From: Myxococcota bacterium
GTDB lineage: Bacteria > Myxococcota_A > UBA796
DNA: 64,000 bases
Assembly: GCA_029251165.1 (NCBI GenBank)
Contig: JAQXDW010000054.1
Span: 124,001 to 188,000, forward strand
Reading direction: 5' to 3'
Below the pieces are notes generated by a model that saw only the letters and a list, made by a program, of their open reading frames with translations, ran no database searches and was not told where the DNA came from. Of this stretch, positions 1-7,109 are shown piece by piece. The number at the start of each line of letters is the position of its first letter. The stretch's first letter is position 1. The translations under genes and the position numbers were made by a program.

Positions 1-1359
1 GAGGGCATCGGCTACAAGGCCGAGATGATCGATGTGCCCAACAACGAGGCACTTCAGGTCGGAAAAGAGTTCGGCAACCGCGGACAGTGCTCTCCCACCT
101 ACTTCACCGTCGGCAACCTGGTGAAGCACCTCATCAAGCTGCGCGATGAGCAGGGCATGTCTACCGAAGACATCATCAGCAGCTGCCTGTTCGTGACCGC
201 CGGAGCCTGCGGTCCCTGCCGGTTTGGAACCTACGTCACCGAGTACCGCAAGGCACTTCGTGATGCGGGCTTCGACGGCTTCCGCGTCATGCTCTTCCAG
301 CAGCAGGGCGGCCTCAAGCAGGCCACCGGCGAGGGGGTTGGCCTCGAGCTCAACGCCAAGTTCGGCTTCACCATCGTCCGCGCCATGATCGTCGGCGACG
401 TGCTCAACCTGCTGGGCTACCGCCTGCGCCCCTACGAGGTCGTGCCCGGTGCCACCGATGCGGCCATGGAGCAGAGCAAGGCCATCATCATGGACGCCTT
501 CCGCCGCGGCGGCAACGTCCACCTGGCCGTGTGGAAGTCCCGCAAGATCATGGGCAGCGTCAAGATCGACCGCAGCCAGCCCAAGCCCATCGTCAGCGTC
601 ATTGGTGAGTTCTGGGCAATGACCACCGAGGGAGAGGGCAACTACAACCTCCAGCGGTTCTTGGAGCAGGAGGGGGCAGAGGTCCACATCCAGTCGGTCA
701 CCAACTGGATCCTGTTCATGATCTGGGAGAACAAGTACGACACCGAGTACCGCATGGAGCTGCGCGAGCACGACGAAGCCAAGAAGGGCCTGGAGGGCAC
801 CGATCCGACCAAGAAGCTCTGGGGTCTGGCCATCGGCGACAAGGCCATCCGTGCGGTCTTCCACTCCTACGCAAAGCTGCTCGGACTCAACGACCACCAC
901 CTGCCCAACCTCGACGAGATCGCCTCCCTCGCCGGCAAGCACTACGACAACCACGTGCGCGGCGGTGAGGCCCACATGGAAGTCGGCAAGCTCATTCACT
1001 TCGTCGAAGACAAGATCAACCACATGACCGTCTCGGTGAAGCCGTTTGGCTGCATGCCCTCCTCCGGCGTGTCCGATGGTGTGCAGTCGCTCATCACCGC
1101 GAAGTGGCCCGAGGCCATCTTCCTGCCCATCGAGACGACGGGAGATGGTGAGGTCAACGTGCACAGCCGCGTGCAGATGATGATGTTCAAGGCCCGTCAG
1201 CGCGCGGTCGAGGAGTTCAAGCAGGCCCTGGCTGAGGCCGGCATGGACGAGGAGACCTTCAAGAAGCGGATGAAGGGCTCTCGCCGTCGCAGCAACCCGT
1301 TCTGGCGCCCCAAGCACCACTACGTCGGGGTCGCTGCAAACATGGTCCACTCGATGTAA
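1..1359 (+). CDS. 2-hydroxyacyl-CoA dehydratase / BcrC-HgdB-like protein (C-terminal part, 5' truncated)
   Basis: The frame is open from base 1, so the true start lies outside the window and about 452 C-terminal residues are seen. The sequence resembles the D-component (HgdB/BcrC) fold that often accompanies or is fused to BadF/HgdC-type acyl-CoA dehydratase activases. Visible landmarks are a CGPCRFGTY motif near residue 70, the segment VIGEFWAMTTEGEGN near residue 202, and PFGCMPSSGVSDG near residue 349. Conserved cysteines in this family can ligate an Fe-S cluster. The encoded part lacks the ASKHA ATPase domain, which if present would lie upstream. The exact substrate cannot be told; these proteins handle ATP-driven radical dehydration or reduction of CoA thioesters, and many large homologues in deltaproteobacteria have no assigned role. 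Confidence 0.75.
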   Translation, partial: EGIGYKAEMIDVPNNEALQVGKEFGNRGQCSPTYFTVGNLVKHLIKLRDEQGMSTEDIISSCLFVTAGACGPCRFGTYVTEYRKALRDAGFDGFRVMLFQQQGGLKQATGEGVGLELNAKFGFTIVRAMIVGDVLNLLGYRLRPYEVVPGATDAAMEQSKAIIMDAFRRGGNVHLAVWKSRKIMGSVKIDRSQPKPIVSVIGEFWAMTTEGEGNYNLQRFLEQEGAEVHIQSVTNWILFMIWENKYDTEYRMELREHDEAKKGLEGTDPTKKLWGLAIGDKAIRAVFHSYAKLLGLNDHHLPNLDEIASLAGKHYDNHVRGGEAHMEVGKLIHFVEDKINHMTVSVKPFGCMPSSGVSDGVQSLITAKWPEAIFLPIETTGDGEVNVHSRVQMMMFKARQRAVEEFKQALAEAGMDEETFKKRMKGSRRRSNPFWRPKHHYVGVAANMVHSM

Positions 1360-1735
1360 GCAGAGGCGTCTGCTGGCCCGGTTACCGGGTCCAGCCCCCT
1401 CAGGCAGACAAGAACCTCCGGCGCTGGTCAACGAGACCCGCCGGAGGTCTTCAATTGGGAACCATGACGGCTCGTGGAGCCCCCATAGCGACAGACAGAG
1501 ACGACATTGGCCCCATAAAGTGCCACCGCCGATATCGACCAGGCCCTGCTTCTGTGGCTGCCGCTGCTGAATTGTGGAACCCCTGTACGTTCAGAGGGTC
1601 AGACTTCGTTGTCGCCATGAACACAGCCACACACCGCTTGGAGAATGAGCAATGCTCCACATCGACTTCGACTTCATTCCTCCCCTGAGCATTCTCCGGC
1701 CCCCGGTCGAGCCAGTGTGGCTGTAGACTGTCGGC
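1360..1735. other. intergenic region without a convincing gene
   Basis: 376 bases between the first gene and the M28 peptidase. It holds a hairpin near its left end (annotated separately). Short open frames exist on both strands but show no recognisable protein character and no good ribosome-binding site. Nothing else is recognised. Confidence 0.6.
1414..1448 (+). terminator. probable terminator hairpin
   Basis: Perfect inverted repeat: ACCTCCGGCG at 1414-1423 pairs with CGCCGGAGGT at 1439-1448 around a 15-base loop, 55 bases after the stop of the upstream gene. The following bases (CTTCAATT) are only weakly T-rich, so intrinsic termination is likely but not certain. Confidence 0.5.
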
Positions 1736-2917
1736 GTGTGGTTCTTTCTCGCCTGTACCTCGCCCCCGACAGACTCTTCTGCGGACACTGACTGGCTGAC
1801 GGCACAGAAGCTCTCAGAGATGACTCATCGACTGACCGATCTCGGACCGCGACAGGTCGCCACCGATGCAGAGCCGCTCGCCGCAGCGGTGGTTGAGGCG
1901 ATGCTGCTGGAGGGCGGACTCGAGGACGTCGAGCGGGCACCGTTCGTCTGGGATGCATGGCTGCCCGGCGAGGCCTCCATCACCCTCAGCGGGCAGACCT
2001 TCTCTGCAGAGCCCCTCTCCCCCTCTCCGACCACGACCGGGCTGACCGGCACCCTCACCAGCGGTGCGACCAGCGGGGGAATCGCGCTGTTCTCCAGCGA
2101 CGACGGCTCCCGAGCCGAGCAATTTGTCCTCGCCCTGACCAGCGGCGCGGACGCAATGATCCGCATTACCGAGCACCGGGATGAAGACGGCGGACCGCTC
2201 ATCGAGGTCGGGCACACCCTGGAGGGCAGCCGGCTGCCAGCGGTGGCTGTCGATGCCGAGACCGGAGCTGCGCTGAAGGCCGCGATCGGACAGACCGTGA
2301 CCCTCGATCTGACCACGACCACCGTGCCGGACCACACCTCAGAGAACCTCGTCGGCTGGTTAGAGGGCAGCGCCTCGTCGGCCACCGTCGCCCTGACCGC
2401 CCACTATGACTCCTGGCACCCCTCCGAGTCCGCTGCAGACAACGCCATCGGGGTCGCGATGGCGGCGCTGCTCGCCGCAGACATCGCCCAGACCATTCCC
2501 GATCGTCGGCTGCTGGTTCTCCTGACCTCCGGCGAAGAGCAGGGGCTCCAGGGCGCCAACCGATGGGTCGCAGACAACGCGTCCCTCGCCGGCGCCGTCA
2601 ACCTCGTCATCAACCTCGACATTCCCTGGTCCGACGAGGGCATGCTGCGCTGCGGATGCGACAACGACGGCGTGATGGCGGAGGCGCTGGCGGCGCTGGA
2701 GGAGGAGGGGCTCTCCGCCGAGGACGTTGGTGCTCCCTGGCCCGCATCCGATCACCTGCCGTTTCAGACGCGGGGCGCCGACGCGCTCTGGTGCACACGA
2801 CAGCCCTATCGGCGCTACCACACCGAGGCTGACATCATCGACATCATCGACATGGAGCAGGCCGCGTCCGTGATGCGCGCTCACGCAGCGGTCCTTCGCG
2901 CAGCGCTGACGCTGTGA
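1736..2917 (+). CDS. M28-family zinc aminopeptidase/peptidase, probable lipoprotein
   Basis: 393 residues from a GTG start. The N-terminus MWFFLACTSPPTD gives a very short signal with a possible lipobox cysteine at residue 7. Residues about 100-190 look like the PA-domain insert common in M28 peptidases. The catalytic half carries the expected di-zinc set: H223 (in TAHYDSW), bridging D235 (ADNAIG), the E267-E268 pair (SGEEQGLQG), D295 (INLDIPW) and H362 (RYHTEAD). All key residues are present, so an active aminopeptidase or carboxypeptidase acting at the cell surface or in the periplasm is expected. Substrate specificity cannot be read. The gene stands alone, 135 bases ahead of the PAD-like lipoprotein on the same strand. 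The GTG is preferred because it places the lipobox correctly; no strong ribosome-binding site is visible. Confidence 0.85.
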   Translation: MWFFLACTSPPTDSSADTDWLTAQKLSEMTHRLTDLGPRQVATDAEPLAAAVVEAMLLEGGLEDVERAPFVWDAWLPGEASITLSGQTFSAEPLSPSPTTTGLTGTLTSGATSGGIALFSSDDGSRAEQFVLALTSGADAMIRITEHRDEDGGPLIEVGHTLEGSRLPAVAVDAETGAALKAAIGQTVTLDLTTTTVPDHTSENLVGWLEGSASSATVALTAHYDSWHPSESAADNAIGVAMAALLAADIAQTIPDRRLLVLLTSGEEQGLQGANRWVADNASLAGAVNLVINLDIPWSDEGMLRCGCDNDGVMAEALAALEEEGLSAEDVGAPWPASDHLPFQTRGADALWCTRQPYRRYHTEADIIDIIDMEQAASVMRAHAAVLRAALTL

Positions 2918-3052
2918 CGGTTGCGTTTCATGATGACCCTCGATTCATTCGGGGTGGCTGCTGAAGAAATTCAGTTGTATTGTGGAGCCTCGATTGTGAC
3001 GTGGTGTTCGAACACTCTGACATCATAAACAGCTGAATACGGGAGGCTCCCT

Positions 3053-4657
3053 TTGCGCCACACCATCCTCGCCTTGCTCACCCCAGGGCTCCTGCTGACC
3101 GGCTGTGGTAAAGCCGGAGAGCTTATCGATGACGATGCTTGGTCAGCCCTTGAGCCGGTCTATGGCGTCGCGAACTTTGACGATGACGACGGCAACGGTG
3201 AGAAAGACTGGGCCGACGTGCTGGTCGAGGGCGAGAATGATCTCAGCGCGCTCTCCGTCTCTGCGCTCGTGGCTGGTGTCGACGAGGATGAGCAGCTCAA
3301 GGTCGGCCTGACCGGCGAGAACATCCGGGTCTGGCGTGACGGCGAGCTGTTCTTGGAGGATGGAGACATCGTCAAGCTCAGCGGCAAGGCGGATCTGCAG
3401 ATCGAGTTCCTCGACTTCCTCGCCGAGGGATCTCTCACCTTCGTCCAGCGTGATGAAGAGCAAAACGAGCTCGCCCGAGCCGGCATCGACCTCCTCAGCG
3501 GCCCGATGATCATCAACAACCACTCCCAGCTCGCCGAGCTGGTGATGGCGATGTCCTACACCGGTAACGGTGGGAACGCAGGCTTCATCAATGGCTTCCA
3601 GGGTGTGCTGGACGAGCAATTCCTCTCCGCTCCGGTCAGCAGCTACGGCTATGATGTCTGGGTCCAGGATGAGATCGAGTTCGCCACTCTCACCGCTCCC
3701 GGTCACCGAGTCGACGTGGTCATCGACTCGATTCGCACCGACAACGGCTCCGGACTCGACGACTTCCCCGAGGAAAACTTCGAGGGTCCTGACTTCGCGC
3801 GCAACACCTGGGGAGATGCATATGCAAACTCTCAGGACTCGTTCGGCAACATGGAGGCCAGCCCACCGGTCACCGTCGACGGCGTGTACTACCCGTTTGG
3901 AAGGATCTACTGGGGGGAGTACCGGGGCTCTGGTCCCAAAGACGACGTCCTGCTCGACTTCCTGGTGTCCCAGAAGGTCCAGGCGCCCTTCATCCACGAC
4001 GTCACCTGGCTGTGCGTGGGTCACGTCGATGAGTTCTCCACCTTCCTCCCCGACCCCGACTCCGAGAAGGGCTTCAAGCTCCTCGTGACCGACGTAAACG
4101 AGGGCTACGCGTTCCTCGAGACGCTCGATCCGGCGATGAGCCTGCCCAAGTACGAGGGCGACAAGGGCTACGCCACCATCAGCGATGTGGTCGACGACAT
4201 GGCCCTCCGGGCGCTCAACGAAGACATCCAGGTCGACTACCTCGATCCCGCCGTCGAGCTGTTCAAGACCGAGCTTGGCCTCACCGAGGACGACATCATC
4301 CGCGTTCCCATGCTGTTCGAGGAGAACTCCTATTGCGGCGGTGACACCGCGACCTTCTTCCCGGGCACCGTCAACATGACCGTCGCGCAGCTCGAAGAGG
4401 GCGGCGAGGTCCATGCCTTCCTCCCGGATCCGTTCCTCCGTGAGAACAGCTCCACTTCCTCAACGGCACGTGCAGACGACCCCTTCATCGCCAACTTCGA
4501 GAGCCTGCTGCCGCAGAATGTCTCGCCGCACTGGCTGGATGACTGGGACTGGTACCACATGCAGCTCGGTGAGGTTCACTGCGGCAGCAACACCATCCGT
4601 ACCCCCAACGCCAACTGGTGGGAGGACGCCCTCCACCTCATCGGAGATGACCAGTGA
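3053..4657 (+). CDS. peptidylarginine deiminase (PAD)-family lipoprotein
   Basis: 534 residues from a TTG start preceded by GGGAGG (3041-3046) at a six-base spacing. The N-terminus is a lipoprotein signal with lipobox LTGC (C18). The second half shows the catalytic set of vertebrate-type PADs (PAD4 D350, H471, D473, C645): D206 in WVQDEIEF, H324 and D326 in GHVDEFSTF, and C510 in GEVHCGSNT followed by RTP. Spacing and surrounding residues match the family, so conversion of protein arginine to citrulline is predicted, outside the cytoplasm because of the lipid anchor. Residues 25-195 have an acidic, beta-rich look like the N-terminal domains of PADs. This is not the Porphyromonas PPAD or agmatine deiminase architecture. 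The stop overlaps the start of the HEAT-repeat gene by four bases, so the two products are probably made together. Confidence 0.85.
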   Translation: MRHTILALLTPGLLLTGCGKAGELIDDDAWSALEPVYGVANFDDDDGNGEKDWADVLVEGENDLSALSVSALVAGVDEDEQLKVGLTGENIRVWRDGELFLEDGDIVKLSGKADLQIEFLDFLAEGSLTFVQRDEEQNELARAGIDLLSGPMIINNHSQLAELVMAMSYTGNGGNAGFINGFQGVLDEQFLSAPVSSYGYDVWVQDEIEFATLTAPGHRVDVVIDSIRTDNGSGLDDFPEENFEGPDFARNTWGDAYANSQDSFGNMEASPPVTVDGVYYPFGRIYWGEYRGSGPKDDVLLDFLVSQKVQAPFIHDVTWLCVGHVDEFSTFLPDPDSEKGFKLLVTDVNEGYAFLETLDPAMSLPKYEGDKGYATISDVVDDMALRALNEDIQVDYLDPAVELFKTELGLTEDDIIRVPMLFEENSYCGGDTATFFPGTVNMTVAQLEEGGEVHAFLPDPFLRENSSTSSTARADDPFIANFESLLPQNVSPHWLDDWDWYHMQLGEVHCGSNTIRTPNANWWEDALHLIGDDQ

Positions 4658-5394
4658 GCATTCTCAGCTTTTCTGCACTCTTTTCCATGTCCGCCTTCGC
4701 CGACTCTGACGTCCCGGAGCACCTGCTGACCCTTGCCGATGCCGAGCTCGTCGCGCATGCCTGGTCCACTCAGCCCGGAATCACCCGAGCCGGAACCCCA
4801 CGGTTCACCGACCCGGTCCTGTACAACCCGGCGCTGACTCCGGTCATCCTGGAGCGTCTGGTCTCTGGCGGCGAGAATGACTATGTCCGCCTCGCACTGG
4901 TCGAGCTGCTGCCGCGAACCGGCGGTGAGTGGGACGACGCCCTGGTCGATCTCTACGCCACGGAGTCCTCTGCGGATGTGCGCTCGGTGATGGTCGAGGT
5001 CACCCGACGCGCTGACCCTGCGGATGCACGAGCCCTGCTGCGCGCTGCAGCGGTGGACGACTCCGCGATGGTTCGCGCAGCGGTGATGCGCACCATCCCC
5101 TATGTGGAAGATGGCGAGGGGATGACAGCACCGATCCTCGCCGGTCTCGTCGACAGCAACTCTGAGGTCCGCAGCTTCGCCGCCCGCTCCGCAGGCTGGA
5201 CCGGCATGAACGCGGCGTGGGACGAGCTCGTCGTGCTGCTGGGAGACCGCGAGCCAGAGATCCGCCTGCATGCACTGCGGGCCCTGGAGCGCCTCGATCC
5301 GGCCGCCACCGCGACGCTCACCGCGCTCGACACCCTGGAGATCGACATCGACGACAAGGTCTCTCGCGCCGCCCGTCAGATACGAGGTCGCTAG
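4654..5394 (+). CDS. exported HEAT-repeat protein
   Basis: 246 residues, GTG start overlapping the PAD-like gene in a GTGA junction, indicating translational coupling. A signal peptide is visible (about residues 1-16, likely cleavage after AFA). The rest is a string of helical pairs of the HEAT/PBS-lyase type, with repeats such as DYVRLALVELLPR, ADVRSVMVEVTRR, SMVRAAVMRTIPYV, SEVRSFAARSAG and PEIRLHALRALERL, spaced about 30-35 residues. Such solenoids are protein-binding scaffolds. The coupling makes a periplasmic partner or substrate-presenting role for the deiminase plausible, but that is inference. The gene converges on the GH57 branching-enzyme gene with only six bases between stops. Confidence 0.75.
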   Translation: MSILSFSALFSMSAFADSDVPEHLLTLADAELVAHAWSTQPGITRAGTPRFTDPVLYNPALTPVILERLVSGGENDYVRLALVELLPRTGGEWDDALVDLYATESSADVRSVMVEVTRRADPADARALLRAAAVDDSAMVRAAVMRTIPYVEDGEGMTAPILAGLVDSNSEVRSFAARSAGWTGMNAAWDELVVLLGDREPEIRLHALRALERLDPAATATLTALDTLEIDIDDKVSRAARQIRGR

Positions 5395-5400
5395 CCGCCC

Positions 5401-7071
5401 TCAGTCCCAGTCTGAGAGTTCCAGGTCGCTGAAGCAGTCGTCGTGTGCGTCTGCTTCAGCGACCTGAAGCTTCTGGAGCGCGGTCATTTCGTGCCCCTGG
5501 AGCAGATCCCAGGTGAGGTTGGCGAGGTTCTCGAACCGGGTGATGTGTCCGGAGAGCCTCCGGAAGCCGTAGTCGACCGCGCCGTCGGTGTGGATGACAA
5601 ATGCCCAGTCGCTCGCCTGGAGCAGCAGCAGCTCGCGCGCGGCCTTCTTGAGGATTGGCTCGGCGAGTGCGGCACGCTCTGGAGGCGCCTGTGACAGATC
5701 CCAGCGCAGGGTCAAGAAGCGGTCCTCCGCTCGATACGAGGCCTCCCAGACCCACCGGGTCTTGTCGTTGAGCCAGACCCGGTGATCGCCGCCCTCGCCC
5801 CAGCTGCCCTCGGGAATCCAGGCAACCTTGTCGGGAGGATGGGCCTCGCGGCGCTGGGTGGTGGTGTGCACGCTGAGCTCGGGATCGGCGTGCAGCGCGA
5901 GGAGGACATCGCGCAAGAACTGCGGCCCTTCATACCACCAGTGGCCGAACAGCTCCGCATCAAATGGCGCGACCACCGCCCCGGCACGGCCCGTCTTGTC
6001 GCGGTGTGCCCGCAGCTCCTCTCGGAGAATCCCGACGAAGTGCTGGGCCTGACGGTGGGTGGTCGCCGCGACATCATCAGGCCAGTACAGTGCCTTCTCG
6101 CCGAGATCCGCACCACGTCGGGTGACCTTCCAGTAGCGCAGACCGTCGCCGTGCCGCTTCTTGTGAAACTCCAGATAGGCGCCGTCGCCGGGGTAGCCAA
6201 TCTCGGCGGCCCAGACCTGCTCGCTGGCGCGTGGGTGGCGGGGATAGGCAACCACATCAGAGGCCTGCCCGACGGTGGAGATGCGGTGAGGCTCCATGAC
6301 GGAGCGCCAGCCACGTCCCGGCCAGGAATCAGCCTCGTCCCAGCCCACCTTGCGAAATTGCCCCCCGTCGATGACGCCTTCGCTGCGGATTCCCTTGAAG
6401 AGGTGGGCATCCACAACAAAGTGGCTCACCCCAGCCTCCGCGAGGATCTGATCGATCCCCTGGCGGTTGCGGGTGTCGCTGTGCACGACGGGAGGAGTCC
6501 AGGGACCAGCGGGCCGGAAGGCACACTCCGGCAGCCAGACCCCCGCAGGGCGGAAGCCGAGGTGCCGCTCAGAGGTCCGCAGCCCAGCCTTGAGTTGACC
6601 ACGGATCGAAGAATCGTGGAGCAGCAGCGGCGCGTATCCGTGGGTCGCCAGGGAGGAGAGCAGCTCGATGCGACCCGCTCGGGCATGGGCGGCGAAGGCT
6701 CGCGGGATGTTCCCGTCGATGGTGTCGAACTGCACGCGCGCAGCGACCAATCGCTCCTCCCACCAGACCGCCAGGCCAGCCAGCTCGGGCTCGGCAGCAT
6801 CCCGTCGAGCATGACCGAGCCGGTCGTCGAGGTAGTCGCGAAAGCCTGTGGTGAAGCGTGGATGGGCGAGCTGCTCCAGCAGCACCGGGGTCAGCCCGAG
6901 CGTGAAGCCCGCAGCAATGCCGGCCTCATCGAGCTCCTCGATGAGGGACAGCAGCGGCAGATACACCCCAAACGCAGCCTCGTACAGCCAGGTCTCTCCG
7001 TGCGGCCAGCGGCCATGATGGAGAACCCAGGGCATGTGTCCGTGCAGGACCAGAACAACACTTCCGAGCAT
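5401..7071 (-). CDS. GH57 family 1,4-alpha-glucan branching enzyme
   Basis: 556 residues, ATG start. This has the length and motif pattern of GH57 glycogen branching enzymes (TK1436/Rv3031 type): HGHMPW near the N-terminus (motif 1), the nucleophile glutamate in GVWLPECAF, and the acid/base aspartate in FDAELFGHWWYEG. All catalytic elements are therefore intact. It should form alpha-1,6 branches in glycogen or a related glucan in the cytoplasm; no signal peptide is seen. It is the last of three GH57 genes in the same orientation, 38 bases after the degenerate paralogue, so the three are likely one operon. An alpha-amylase-like activity is the main alternative. Confidence 0.88.
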   Translation of the reverse strand: MLGSVVLVLHGHMPWVLHHGRWPHGETWLYEAAFGVYLPLLSLIEELDEAGIAAGFTLGLTPVLLEQLAHPRFTTGFRDYLDDRLGHARRDAAEPELAGLAVWWEERLVAARVQFDTIDGNIPRAFAAHARAGRIELLSSLATHGYAPLLLHDSSIRGQLKAGLRTSERHLGFRPAGVWLPECAFRPAGPWTPPVVHSDTRNRQGIDQILAEAGVSHFVVDAHLFKGIRSEGVIDGGQFRKVGWDEADSWPGRGWRSVMEPHRISTVGQASDVVAYPRHPRASEQVWAAEIGYPGDGAYLEFHKKRHGDGLRYWKVTRRGADLGEKALYWPDDVAATTHRQAQHFVGILREELRAHRDKTGRAGAVVAPFDAELFGHWWYEGPQFLRDVLLALHADPELSVHTTTQRREAHPPDKVAWIPEGSWGEGGDHRVWLNDKTRWVWEASYRAEDRFLTLRWDLSQAPPERAALAEPILKKAARELLLLQASDWAFVIHTDGAVDYGFRRLSGHITRFENLANLTWDLLQGHEMTALQKLQVAEADAHDDCFSDLELSDWD

Positions 7072-7109
7072 GGCGTGACCTCCCCAAACCAGATGAGAAG
7101 ACTAACGCG

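Noticed and set aside
1455..1688. 77-codon open frame between the first two genes
   Set aside because: No ribosome-binding site, no protein-like pattern, and an equally long frame on the opposite strand.
3143..4414. 423-codon minus-strand open frame
   Set aside because: Antisense to the PAD-like gene, with Val/Glu/Asp-rich composition and no family.
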